Positions 24,067 to 39,000 of a stretch of DNA of 64,000 nucleotides are shown here, one piece after another. Location: the NCBI GenBank assembly GCA_041941305.1, contig JBGTQJ010000019.1, positions 1 to 64,000 on the forward strand, written 5' to 3'. The notes below the pieces were generated by a model. It had not been told where the DNA came from. It made no database searches and was given only the letters and a program-made list of their open reading frames with translations. Position numbers and translations under genes: made by a program. Position 1 is the first letter of the stretch. Every line of letters begins with the position of its first letter. Source of the DNA: JANSWP01 sp041941305 (GTDB taxonomy: Bacteria; Bacteroidota; Bacteroidia; Chitinophagales; Saprospiraceae).

Positions 24067-27000
24067 ATGAAAAAAGCGAATTTTACACGTCGTGTTTCTG
24101 GAGGGATTACGGGTACAACAAATTTCATTAATTGTTGTACGGAACTCTTCGGAGGCGAAAAGATTGCCCAAAATGGGCGAGCGGCTCGCAAGTGGCTGTT
24201 CGCCTTGTCGTGTTTGGTGGCAATGGTGCTTTTTACAGGGATGACGTCCTTCGCACAGAACAACTGGACTGGTGCGGTTGATGACGACTGGAACAATGGA
24301 GGCAACTGGTCTCTAGGTGCTCCTGTCGCAGGACAAAACCTGGTCATTCCCGTAGTGGCAACATTCCCTGCTACCTTTACAGGGGCTGCAGCGACTCCAG
24401 ATTTCAACAGGCTAACTGTTGATGCTGGAGCTGTCGCAACTATTCCTGGCGGGTACACACTAAACATTGACGGTGGCGGAGGCGATGGTATCGTGAATGA
24501 CGGTACTATCTTCAATCAGGGTACTATCAATATCTCCAATAAAGGAGGTGATGGTATCATGAACAATGCTGCCGGTAATTTTACCAATGGTGGTAATTTT
24601 AACCTGGGTGTTATTAATATTTCCGATATTGGAAATAGAGGAATAAATAATGTCGGTGGTACATTTAATAATGGTGACGCTGTAGGTTCCGGTCAAATCA
24701 ATATTACCGGAGCTATAGGCAACGATGCCGTCCGTATTAACGGAGGTTTGTTCTCTAATAGCCTTGATGGTACCTTAAATGGCACTCATTTGCACATCGG
24801 TCAAGGTGGTGCTCCCGGTGACATTACTGGCGATGGTATTGACATTAGGAATGGTGGTATCTTCAACAACCAGGTAGATGATGTGGAAGTATTGATTGAC
24901 AACGTTACTGCTGATGGTATCCACATTCAAGGATCTGGCGATTCTTACAGCAATTTAGGAGCCAATGCCGTAACTACTATTGGTGCTGCTGGAGCTGGTT
25001 CAATTGGAGATGACGGAATTCATGTTGAGAATGCCATTGGAAACAAAGTGGTTAATGCGGAAGGTACAATTTCTATTTCCAATTATGGCAATAGAGGTAT
25101 CCAACTTGGTAGAGACCTCGACAATGCTACTGGTGGTACTATCAATATAGATGGTACTGGTAGTACAGGTGATGGTATCAACGTGGGAGCTGATGGTGTA
25201 TTGGACAACGTAAGTGGTTCTACCATTAATATCAGTAATGCTGGTGCTAATGGTTTGGACAACAATGGTGTCACTCACAACGGTGACGGTGGCATGGGTA
25301 CAATCAACGTTACCACTTCCACTGATAGAGGTGTTGACAATTCAGGTAGTTTCTTCAACGGTGGTGCTACGGATACAGGTACACTGGACATTGATGATTC
25401 TGGAAACGATGGTATCAGAAATACTGGTAATTTTGAGAACATGACTGCTTCTCCAATTACCGTTGATAATTCTGGTACGGGTGGAGCTGGTTCTGGTATT
25501 GACAACAATCCTGGAGCTACTTTCCTCAATGAAGAAGCATCTTCAATTACTATCAATACGGCTGCTAATGATGGTATTACCAATAATGGTACTTTCACCA
25601 GTACTGGTGCGGGAACGACAATAGTTATTGGAAATACGACTGGCGCAACTGTTGATGGTATTTTCAACGATGATACCTTCCTCAATGATGATGGATCTGA
25701 TATCTCAATAGATAACTCTGGCGATGATGGCATCCAGAATGATGGTACTTTCACCAATGACAATGCTTCAACTATCAGCATTGACAATTCCACAGATGAT
25801 GGATTTGAAAATAATGCGACTGCTAGAAATGATAATGGTTCTACAATTGGTATTGAAACCTCTGGTGGGCATGGTATCAATAATGCCACTGCCTTCGCGT
25901 CAGGATTTGTAAATGATAATGGTTCTACTATTAACATTGCAACACTGGGTGGAATAGTTACCGGAAATGGTATCACAAACGTTGCAAACGCATTCTTTTC
26001 CAATGCTACTGGTTCTACAATCAATATTGACCCGGTAAGTGATGGTATCAATAACGCAGGTGCATTCTTGAATATTGATTCAGATATCAATATCGACGAT
26101 GCAGGTGATGATGGAATTGATAACTCTGGTGGAGGATTCGGTGGATTCTTTTCCAATTTTGCATTAGCTGGAGATGCCAATATCAATATCGGACCAAATA
26201 TTGGAAGCCATGGTGTTAATAATTCGGGTGCTTTCAATAATGCTGGTCAAGCGGCTGGAATGACAGCGACCTTGCATATTGATGGAGCTACAGGAACATT
26301 TGGAGGTTCTGGTATCGTAAATACTGGAACAACGCCTGATGGTTTTACAAATGGAGGAACAGCAACTGCAGGTATTTCAAACATTTTTATTGATGTTGTT
26401 GGTGCTGATGCGATTAATAATAGTGGCAATTTTGAAAGCTCTGCATTATTGGGTACTGGTACTGCATTCATTGGAATCGGAACCGATGGACCCGGTACAA
26501 TTGGGGGAGACGGTATCGATAATACTGGCACCTTTGATCACCTTTCTGCTTCTACTATTGATATTGACCGAGCTGATGGAGATGGAATTAATAATAATGG
26601 TGGAGGTATTTTTAACAACAATGGATTGGTTCCTAGTTCAGCAACCATAAATATTGATTTGGTTGATGGAGATGGAATTAATAATGATGCCTCTATTTTT
26701 AACAATAATAATAACGGTTCAATTATTAATATTGGTAGTACTAACCCTGTTGATGCTCATGGTGTCCACAATAGTAATGGTGCTACTTTCCAAAATATTG
26801 ATGGTGCATTATTAAATATTGTAGAGGTAGGAAGAAACTGTACAGTTACTACCCCAGCTCATGGTATTTTGAATGATGCTTCAACTTTCACCAATGGTGA
26901 TGCTTTTTCGGCAGATGTAAACATCGATGAAACGAATTGTGGAAATGCAAAAGATGGAACAGGTAGTGATGGTGTACACAACATCAATGGTGCTACACTT

Positions 27001-30000
27001 ACCAACCAAACTGCAGGTTCTACATTCACGATTGGTGCTACCAATATCATTGACGATGGTGTTTATAATGATGGTACTTCAACTATAAATAACCTTGTTG
27101 GCGCTACCATGTCTACTTCAAATACTGGCGGCCATGGTGTAAACAACGATGGTGTTTTCAATAACGGAAACGGTGGTGCTGCTACCTTGAACATTACTGC
27201 TGGAGCTGTCGCTGCTGGTTCTCTTTGCCATGGTTATAATGGTGGAACTGGTAGTACATTCAACAACCTTGGTGGTTCTACTGTAGCTATCACGGGTGGT
27301 GATGATGGATATAACTCCGACGGTACAGACACCAATGATGGTTCTACTATTACAATTGGTGACTGTGCAGGAGCTGATCCAGCTGATGATGGTATGGAGC
27401 TTGGAGCTAATGCCTTTTTTATCAATGACAATGGTGGTTTGATTGACATTGATGGAGCTGGAGATGATGGTTTGTTCACTGCTGGATCTTTATTTAATGG
27501 TTTTGCTGGCACAGGTCAGATTGATATTGATTGCACAGGTGATGACGGATTTGAAGCCAATGGTGCTGCTGGATTAGTATTTAATGGCTTTGCTGTTGCC
27601 GGTAGTGTAATGAACATTGGTTTAAACGTAGCAATTGGAGACGATGGTGTGACCGTTTTAGGTGGTGCAGCTTTCAATAACTTTGCTGAAGCAATCTTAA
27701 ATATTGACAATGCTGGAGGAGATGGAATTGAAGTAGGAGATGGCGTAAATGGCGGTGTGCTTGTAAACAGTGATGCAACAATCAATGTTCTTGGTGTTAC
27801 AGGAAATGTAATTACCAACCTTGTTGATGGTGCTATTTCCTCAATTGGAACGGATGCAGATCCTATTCTTTCTGTTGTCAACCTTCTTTCTGGTGGTGCA
27901 GCCTGCGATGGTACACATCCAATTTCCAATGCTGGTGGTATTGTTGCTGGCAATTGTTCTGAGTGGAATGTAAATGCTAAGGTGGACAATACTCCGGGTG
28001 GTACTATTCAGGTAGATGATGCTTACTGGATTCAAGAATGTGGTGGTGCCATCTCTGCAATGACTACTCCTGCAGATTTCACCAACAATGGTGTAGTTTA
28101 TGATCATAATCGTCATTTTGGACATGGAACATTGTTGACAAATAATGATTTGGTTATTGATACAGATGTAAGTGTTTCTGTTTCTATTTGTGATGACGAC
28201 ATTCCAGATATCTTGTTGAATGAAATAGATGCTCCTCAGGATGCACAAGCTGAAACAACCTGGTACTCGGATATGGCTCGTACTGTTGTTGCAGGTACTT
28301 ACAACAATGCAACAAATACCTTTACGCCGGTTTCTACACCAATGATTGCGGGTAACCACACCTTCTACTTCTTGGTTCACAAGAATGCCGACTATGATGG
28401 AGGTGCTAATGAATTGGATGCATGTGCTACTATTTTAGGGCATGTTGATATCCTGATTCGTCCTGAATGTTACCAGTTGACCAACTTCCCAGGCATCGGA
28501 GATCCTTGTTCTTGCCTGGATGATGCTGATGTAAATGGTGACAATGGAACCTTTGCAGAAGAAGTTGCTATGGCTGGCGTATACAATATGCCACTTCCTG
28601 CAGGACAAACCTGGACTGTTGTATCTATGATTGGCGTTTACGACATGAATGATACTGGTAATGGTCCTGGTGCTGCATTGGTAGCAACTGGTGCACAACC
28701 TGCTGGTTATACAACTTATATGTTTGCTGGTACTGAGTACTTGGCATTAGAATACAATGCTGTTGATGGATTCTACGAAATAGACTTCCATCATGTAGAA
28801 GATCAGGGATACGAAATCTATGTTCAGGGACCTAACCCAGACACAGATGGTGACCCAACTACTATTGAACCTACGAACTTCTTGTTCAATATTGGAAATA
28901 ACTGCTTCTACCCACATCCTAATATTGATGTTCCTAGTCTGGTTTGTGGAAGCGAAAATGCATTTAATGTACAGGTACTAGGTGTAGATGCTGCATTAAA
29001 TGAAAGAGCTGCTGGTGAGAAGTTTGATGATGATGCTGACCCAACTACTGCTGAAGCTGTAGCTTGGTTAGATGGTGAAACTGGTGAAATTGATCCGGAT
29101 GCGGCTGATTTCCCAACAGGCTTAACGACTGTTTACTATCACTATGATGCTCCTGACGCTCCAGCTGGTACGCATGCTCCAGGATGCCTGCAGACGGTAT
29201 CTGTTGACTTTACAGCAAGTCCTGAATTGACCGTAACTGCGGCAGTTGATATGAATGCTGATTGTGCAGGAAGTCAAGATGGTGCTGCTACAGCTACAGC
29301 TATGGGCGGTACCGCTCCATTGGCTTACCTTTGGAGTGACGGACAAACTACTGCTTCTGCAACTGGTTTGGCTGCAGGTGGTTATGCTGTAACTGTTACT
29401 GATGCTGTTGGTTGTACTGCTGTTGCAGCTGTTACAATTACTGATCCTTCAGGATTGACTGCCAATATCACTGCATCTAGTAATGTAGTTTGTAATGGTG
29501 ATTCTGACGGTTCTGCTACTGTTACGGCTACTGGAGGCACACCTCCATATTCCTATGCTTGGTCTGGCAGTGCTGCTACTACAGCTACAGTCACTGATTT
29601 GGCAGCAGGACTACATTCTGTAACGGTAACAGATATGAATGGTTGTGAGGCCTTTGCTAGTGTTTACATTGATGAGCCTACTGCATTGCTAGCTGAAATT
29701 ATTCATACTACTGATGCATTGTGTAATGGTTCTTCTGATGGAACTGCTACTGTAAATGCTACTGGTGGGGTTACTCCTTATACTTATGCTTGGCCTGCTC
29801 CTGGTAGTGGAACTGCTGCTACAGAAACTGGCTTGGCTGCTGGTTCTTATGAGGTGACTGTAACCGATGCAAATGGTTGCGTAGCTATGGCAACTGCTAC
29901 TATTGGTGAACCTACTGCAATTACAGAAACAAGTGTTGTTGTAACTGATGTTTCTTGCAACGGTGGTTCTGATGGAAGTATTGACTTGACCTTCTCCGGA

Positions 30001-33000
30001 GGTACTGGTCCTTACAATGTAGATTGGGACAATGGTGCAGGTGACCAGGAAGATCCTAACGGCTTGGCTGCTGGAACCTATAACTATACGGTAACTGATG
30101 ATAATGGTTGTCAGTTGACAGGATCTGCTACTGTAAATGAGCCTACTGCGCTTACAGATATTCCTGTGACAACTGATGATGTAGATTGCCATGGTGGAGC
30201 TGATGGTTCTGCTTCTGTTACTCCTGGTGGAGGAACTCCTCCTTACGTTGTAACCTGGAGCAATGGTGATACGGGCACATCTACTACAACTGGTTTGGCT
30301 GCTGGTGGCTTTGCTTATACCATCACTGATGCTAACGGTTGTACCCTTGTAGGAGGTGTTACGATTACTGAACCTACCGAATTGGTTGTTGCTACTACTG
30401 GCATTACCGATGTAGATTGTAATGGTGCTGCTACCGGTGAAGCTGTATTCACAGCTTCTGGTGGAACTCCTGCCTACTCTTATGATATTGGAGGTGGTGG
30501 ACAAGCGAGTGGAACATTCTCTGGCTTGACTGCTGGTACTTACGTTGTAACTGTAACAGATGCCAATGGTTGTACTGCTGTAACAAGCGCAACTATCGAC
30601 CAACCTACTTTGGTTGCTTTAAGCGTTGTTGCTTCTTACGATGAAACTTGTGATGGTGCTGATGATGGATGGGCAACTGTTGAAGCGAATGGAGGTACAA
30701 CTCCTTATACTTATGCTTGGCCAGCTCCTGGAAGTCAAACGACTCCTACTGCTACAGGCTTGGCTGACGGAACTTATACAGTAACTGCAACTGATGCAAA
30801 TGGTTGTATGGGAACTGTTGACGTAACAATTGGTGCTGGTCCTGCCTTGACTATCAGTGCGCTAGGAGACATCGGACCTCTTTGTCCTGGTGCTTCTGTA
30901 GGTGACATCTTGTTGTCTGCTACTCCTTATGATTCTGGTATTTCCTATAGCTGGACAGGTGGAGCTGCTGCTGGATTGGTGGATGGTTCTTCTTCTGGAT
31001 TGAACGCTCACATTCCTGCATTTACTGCTTCTACAACTGAACAAACTGTTGTAATTACAGTTACAGCTACCTTTGGCGCTGCATGTTCTGATACGGAAAC
31101 CTTCATGATTACGATTGATGATAGCAATAGCTTGACCTTTGTAAACTGCCCAGTTAGCTTTACTGTAAATACTGATGTTGGAAAATGTGGTGCGAATGTA
31201 CACTGGTCTGTACCTGTAGCTGCTGATGATTGTACCAATCCTGGTGCTATCGTAGTAACTCAAATCGTAGGTGCTGCTCCTGGTTCATTCTTCGCACCTG
31301 GAACACATACGATTACTTACGAGGCGGATGATGGAAATGGTAACACGGTAACTTGTTCTTTCGATATCACAGTTGTTGATATGGAGAATCCAGTTATCCA
31401 GTGTGCTAGTGCTGCTTATACCAGAGGTACCAACTCTGGTTGTGATTTCGTAATGGGTAGTGCAGATTTTGATGCTGCTGCTACTGACAATTGTGGGGTA
31501 ACTTCCTTGGTTAATAGTGCTAATGGACTAGCTACTTTAGCTGGACATACATTTAGCCTTGGTAATAATTCAGTAACCTGGACTGCCACAGATGCAGCTG
31601 GAAATGCTTCAACCTGTGTTCAGGTAATTACAGTAGTTGATGACGATGACCCAACGAATACTTTCTGTCCTACTGATATTTCAGTAACTACAGACCCAGG
31701 TGTTTGTGAAGCTGTTGTTGCTTATGCAAGTCCTACATTTGCTGATAACTGTGATGGTGCTGGTTTGGCTGGTACTTTGACAGAAGGTTTGGCTTCAGGT
31801 TCTGCTTTCCCAGAAGGTACAACTGAAGTTGAATACGAATACACAGACCTCGCAGGAAATGGACCTGCTACCTGTGAATTTACTGTAACTGTATCTGATC
31901 TTGAGATTCCTACAATTACATGTCCTCCAGCTGTTACCACACAATGTACTATTTTGGATGTTCCACCTTTTGCAAATTCCAATGAATTCTTGGCTGCAGG
32001 TGGCTTCTTGTTTGATAATTGTGAGTTGAACTGGGGTACATTTGGAATGATTGTCCAAGTTGAAGCTCCTGCTGGAACTTTCACTCGTACATATTCTATC
32101 TTTGATGTACACGGCAATGGCAATTTCTGTTCGCATACAGTAACTGTTGACGATACGACTGACCCAGTTGCAATGTGTCAAGATGACTACACTGTTGTTT
32201 TGGATGCTGACGGATTGTTTGAAATCCTTGTAGCTGATATCAACGTAGGAAGCTATGACAATTGTGGTGTTCTAGTTCGTAAGGAAATCGACATTGACGG
32301 AGGTGGATTCGCTGGCTCTGGATTTGTTGATTGTGCTGTTGCTGAGGGAGCTGGTTCTGTAACTGTTACACTGGAAGCAGAAGATGCTTCTGGAAATGTT
32401 GGTACTTGTACAACTACAGTTAGTGTATTGGACATTGATGCTCCTCATATTGAGTGTGCAAATGCTGCTTATGTAAGAGGAACCAATGTTGACTGTACTT
32501 TCGAAATGATGAGTACAGACTTGGACGCAACTGGTTCTGACAACTGTACTTTTGCTATCACAAATGATTACACTGGTACTAGTACTATAGATGGTGCTGT
32601 ATTCCCATTAGGAAATACAACTGTACTATGGACTGCAACAGATGCAAGTGGTAATGTTGCTACTTGTTCAGTTACATTGACTGTAGTTGACGATGACGCC
32701 CCAACTGTAGATACTTGCCCAGGTGATGATACAGTGTCAAATGATGCTGGTGTTTGTGGAGCAGCTTATGCTTACGCAGATCCTACTTTTGATGATAACT
32801 GTGATGGTGCTGGCTTGCCTGGAACCTTGACTGAAGGTTTGGCTTCTGGTGCTACCTTCCCAGTTGGTACAACGACAGTTACTTACGAATACACAGACGC
32901 TGCCGGAAACGGACCTGCTGTTTGTAGCTTCGACGTAACGGTAACTGATGATGAAGATCCTGTATTGACTTGTCCAGCTGATCAAGATGTTCAGTGTTCT

Positions 33001-36000
33001 GCTGATGAAGCTGCTGAATATGACAACTGGGTTGAGTTTACTGCTGCTGGAGGTACTGGTTCTGACAACTGTGCGCTAGACTATGAAACCTTCGGTTTGT
33101 CTGGTACTGCAACTGCAGGTAATGTAGTAACTCGCACATATACAATTGACGACGAAGCTGGTAACTCAACGACTTGTACTCAGGATATCACTATCCTTGA
33201 TACTGTTGACCCAGTTGCGATGTGTCAAGATGATTATAGTGTTGTATTGGATGCTGACGGATTATTTGAAATCCTCGTAACTGATATTGACAACGGTAGC
33301 TCTGATAACTGTGGCTTCCCATTGGCTCGCAAAGAAATCAGTATTGATGGTGGACCATTCGCTGGTTCTGACTTTGTTGATTGCGACGATGCTTTGGTTG
33401 GTACAGTAACCGTTACTCTTGAAGTAGAAGACGATGCTGGAAATGTTGGTACTTGTACTACTGACGTATCTGTACTTGACGTTGAGTCTCCAGATATCCA
33501 ATGTCCTACTTCTAACTTATTGAGAGGAACAAACGTTGATTGTTCTTTCACAATGGGTAGTGATGGATTCAACGCTGCTGCTACTGATAACTGTGGTGCT
33601 ACTTTGACTAATGATTACAATGGCACTGATGATTTAACCGGTGCTAACTTCCCATTAGGCAATACAACTGTAGTTTGGACTGCAACTGACCCAAGTGGAA
33701 ATGTTTCATCTTGTACAATGACAATTACTGTTGTTGATGATGTTGATCCAACTGTTGATACATGCCCAACTGACATTTCTCAAACGAATGATGCTGGTCT
33801 TTGTAGTGCAGTTGTATCTTATGCAGATCCTACATTTGATGATAACTGTGATGGACCTGGCTTGGCTGGTAGCTTAGCTGAAGGTTTAGCTTCAGGTTCT
33901 GCCTTCCCAGTTGGTACAACTACTGTTACTTACGTTTACACAGACGCTGCCGGAAACGGACCTGCTGTATGTAGCTTCGACGTAACAGTAACTGACGATG
34001 AAGATCCTGTATTAACTTGTCCTGCTGCTGCTACCGCTCAGTGTTCTGCTGACGAAGTGGCTGTTGCTGACAACGTTGAGGAATTGGAAGCTGCTGGTGG
34101 TGCTGTATCTGACAATTGCGATGTGAACGAAGGTTCCTTCGGTCTAGACAGTGAAACAACTGCTGGTAATGTTGTAACTCGTACATATAGAGTGGAAGAC
34201 ATCTATGGAAACTGGACCACTTGTACTCAGGATATCACAATCCTTGACACTGAAGATCCAGAATTCGTTAACTGCCCAACAGGTCCTGTTGTAGTAGGAA
34301 ACGATCCTGATGAGTGTTCTGCTAAAGTTAACTGGTCAATCCCAGTTGCTACTGATAACTGTGATGATGTGCTTGTAACTGTAACTCAAACTGCTGGACC
34401 AGCTCCTGGTTCTGTAATTGATGTTGGAACTGAAACAGTTACTTACACTGCAACTGACTTGGCTGGAAACAGCACAGAATGTACATTCGAGGTAATGGTG
34501 ATGGATACTCAGGATCCTCACATCCACGTTTGTCCTGCAGACCGTGACATTCCTACTTCTTCGAATGCACCTGCTTACGATTGTATGGGCGCAATTCCTG
34601 ACATGACTGGTGAGGTTGTATTCCTTGAAAATTGTCCTGGTGCTGTAGTAACTCAAGACCCTGTAGCTGGTACGCTCTTCGGAGGTGCACCAGGCGACAT
34701 GCAGATTGTTACATTTACAGTAACTGACGCATCAGGTAATACTGCCACTTGTACCAACAAGTTGACGCTTGTTGACGACGAGGCTCCAATGGCTATCTGT
34801 ACTGACTTGACTGTTGGTTTGGATGTATTTGGAAATGCAAGTGTAACTGCTGCTGATTTGGCTGGTGGTAGCTTCGACAACTGTACGAATCCTCCAACAT
34901 TAGAGATTGTAAGCGGTCAAACTGCTTATAACTGTGATGACGTTGGAAACACTTATGATGTAGTTATCAGAGTAACAGACAGTAGTGGAAATTCTGCTGA
35001 ATGTACTGCTACAGTAACTGTTGAAGAAGGTGCTGCTACTTGTGATCCAAATATCTCAATCAATGACCCATGTGTTTGTTCTGCAATCACAGGATACTTT
35101 GATGAGACAGTAACAGTTATGGCATTAGCTGGTCAAACTTGGACGATTACAGCTGTTAACGGCTTGTTCTCAACTCCAGGTAACCCTATTACAACTGGTA
35201 CTACCTTAACTGAAAACCCATTAGGAGTTTATACGCTTAATGCAATTCACGAAGGTGGTGTTGGATACAGCATTGAAGTAACAAATGAATTTGGTCAGGT
35301 ATTGAGTGTTTCAAATACTTGTTATTTGCCAGAACCAAGCATCTCTGGTGTAGATGACTTCTCTACTTCTTGTGATGATCCATTTACAGTTACTGGTAAT
35401 GAAAATGGTGTAACTGGCGAAGCTGGAACTATCTTGACTATCGACGGTCCTGCTGGTTTCCACAATGAAGCTGCGTTCCCAGGTCCTTACCAAATCACTG
35501 TTACTCCTGCTAACTTGCAGCCTGGTGATTATGAAGTATGCTTCGCATTAGACGCAGGTGTTGCTTCTAATAACGATCCTAACGATCCTGGTTGTATTGT
35601 TACAGTTTGTGAAACATTTACCATCATCTCTCCTGTATCAGGATTGACTTGTAACAATGATGTAAATGTATCTCTTGATGATGAATGTTGCGTAGAAATT
35701 ACTCCTGATATGGTACTTGAAGGTGACTTCGGTCCTGATGGTGTATTCGAAGTAACAATTACTGATATAATCGGTACTCCATTGAATCCTGCAAATGAGG
35801 TTTGTGCAAGCCACATCGGAATGGATTTGATTGTAACCGTAACTGACCCATGTACTGACCAATCTTGTTGGGGACACTTGAACGTAGAAGACAAATTGGC
35901 TCCTACGGTTGATTGTCCAGCTGACGTAACAGTCTACTGTAACGAAGATACTGAGCCTGGCAACACTGGTTACCCAGTTGTTGACGATTGCTCTGCCTGG

Positions 36001-39000
36001 GACATGGATTACACTGACGATGAAACTTTCTTCGATGCTTGTGATGTAAACATCCGTACTATCGTAAGAACATTTGTAGTAATTGATGTACACGGCAACC
36101 AAGCTGAATGTACTCAAACTATCACTGTTGAACGTCCTACTTTGGATGACATTTTGTTCCCTAAAGATGTTCAATGGACTTGCGATAACTACGCTGTATT
36201 CCCGAATATCATTGAGCCTACTGCGCTTCATCCTTACGTAGGTGATTCTGACCCTGCGACTCCTAACTTCTGTGAAGTTTACTTGGATGAGACTTGTGAT
36301 GATGACGATGGAAACTTGGTTGGTTTCTGTCCAACTCCTTTCCCAGGCTTCTTCGATGATACTAAAGACCGCGCTGATATCAACTCTACCAACACCATTA
36401 ACGGTGGACAGGGTTGCCCAGGTGAGGTTTGTGGAAACAACGGATTGGATGATGCTGACGTACTTGAACTAACTGGTTCTGGAATCCCAACTCTAGGTGG
36501 AGCTGCATTCCAGGGTGTTGGAGCATGTATGTTGTCTGTAACTTGGGAAGATGAGTGGTTCGAAATCTGCTCTGGTAGCTTTGAAATCTTACGTACTTGG
36601 AAAGTAAGAGACATGTGCTTGCCAGTAAGTGCTGACAACCCAAGAGTTCACGTACAAGTAATCAAAGTATTGGATCAATCTGCTCCAGTATTGGATTGCC
36701 CAGCTTCTGTAACTGTAAGTGCTAACGTTGCTGCTACTCATCCTGATGAGTGTCGTGCAGACTTCTTCCTACCTGAAATTGGCGTTTCTGACGCTTGTTC
36801 TGATGGTTGGACTGTAGAAGTTGACCACCCACTTGGTCACATTGATGGCAATGGTGGATTCGTATCTGGTTTGACCAGAGGTACTTACGAAGCAACTTAT
36901 ACTGTAATTGACGATTGTAACAACGTTGCTACTTGTGAAGTAGAAATCGAAGTTGTTGACAATATCGCTCCAACTGTACAATGTGATGAAATCACTCAAG
37001 TTGCTGTATCCAGTGACGGACAAGTGGTTGTTAATGCAGGAGTATTCGACGACGGTACACACGATAATTGCTGCTTAGATAACTTTGAAGTGAAGCGTAT
37101 GGGACAACCGGATTCTGCATTCGGTCCAACTGAAACTTTCACTTGCAACGATATCAACAATAGCCCAATTACTGTTGTAATGCGTGCTTACGACTGTGAC
37201 GATAACTACAATGACTGTATGGTTCAGGTATATGTTGAGGATAAATTGCAGCCAATCTTGATTAGCTGTCCTGGTCCTGCATCAATTACTTGCGATACTT
37301 GGTGGGATGAGTACGAAGTGCCTCTCGCTCTAGGTCAAAACAGTGTATTGGATGGTCCATTTGGAACTCCTGAATATACAGATAACTGTAACTATACAGT
37401 AAACTATACTTTCAACGTAAACCTTGATGAGTGTGGTGAAGGAACTATCACCAGAACATGGCAGGCAACTGACCCATCTGGTAATGGTCCTGTAACTTGT
37501 ACTCAAGTAATTTTCGTTGACCACGTATCTGACTTTGCAGTTGAATTCCCAGCTGATGTAACTTACACTTGTACTCAAGATGCTCCAGACTTTGGATCTC
37601 CTGAGGTAGCGAATGAATCTTGTGAATTGATCGCGATTACTTACGAAGATGAGTTATTCAGCTCTGTTCCAGATGCTTGCTACAAAATCAAGCGTACATG
37701 GACAGTAATCAACTGGTGTGTAGTTGGTGATTTCGTTGACCAGGAAGTTGTTGAGTCTTCTGAAAGAGACTTCCAATTGGCTGGTATCAATCCATGTGAC
37801 CTTGATGGCGATGGTGACTGCGACGAAAGAACCTTCCGTGATAGCTGGAATCTGGGTGACAGACCAACAGCTGCTAACAGAACTGACCAATTTGGTCCTG
37901 ATACGGATCCAGATACTGACCCATGGGATGGTTACATCACTTACGAGCAACACATCAAAGTTATTGATAACGTAGCTCCTGTTGCAACTTGTACTGACTT
38001 GTACGAAGTATGTATCGAAGATAATACTTGCGCAGCTGACTTTACAGTTCCTGCTCCAGATGTACAAGATTGTAGCTCTGAAATTTCCATCACTGCTGAC
38101 AGCGACTTGCCAAACTTCAGTAGCACAGCCTTTACGGCTTCTAACGTGGCTCCTGGTTCTTACACCGTTACCTTCCAAATTATGGATAACTGCGGTAACT
38201 CTACTGCTTGCCAAACTGAGGTAGTTGTAGAAGATTGTAAGAAGCCAACTCCATACTGTAAGAATGGTATTATCGTAGAAATCATGCAGACTCAAATGAT
38301 TGAGGTTTGGGCGATTGATCTAAACGATGGTAGCTTCGATAACTGTACTGACGCTAACGATTTGGTCATTTCCTTCTCTGGAACTGACTATGTACAAGGC
38401 GTAACGTATACTTGTGATGACCTTGGCTTCAATAATGTTGAAATCTGGATTACAGATGAAGCTGGTAACCAAGACTTCTGTACGACTCAAATTCAAGTTC
38501 AGGATAATATGGATCATTGTGGCGGTGGTAACCCACTTGTTGTAGATGGTACGATTATGACTGCTGAAGATGAAACTGTTGCAGACGTTGACGTTGAGCT
38601 TAACGGTGGAGCTGATATGGTAACCACAACTGACAATGGTCAATTCACGTTCACTGTAACTCCTGGCGACGACATCACGTTGACTCCAGTGAAAGACATT
38701 GAGCCTCTGAATGGTGTGACTACTTTTGACCTTGTATTGATGACTAAGCACATCTTGGGTGTTAAATTGCTTGACTCTCCATATAAGATGATTGCTGCTG
38801 ATATCAACAAGTCAGAAACTATCACAACTTTCGACCTTGTTAAGCTACGTAAGTTGATTCTACACATAGATGATAACTTCACCAATAACACTAGCTGGAG
38901 ATTTGTTGATGCTTCTTACGACTTCCCAGATGCTTCAAACCCATGGTTCGAACAATTCCCGGAAGTTGCAAACTTCAACAACATTGACGTTAGTACTAGT

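Noticed and set aside
25275..26237. 320-codon minus-strand frame in the beta-helix region
   Set aside because: Pro/Ser/Leu-rich shadow of GGT/ATT repeats with no domain; antisense to a well-supported gene.
29689..30603. 304-codon open frame on the minus strand inside the giant adhesin
   Set aside because: Ser/Thr/Ile-rich low-complexity translation that is simply the complement of the SprB-repeat codons; the plus frame has clear domains and a sorting tail.
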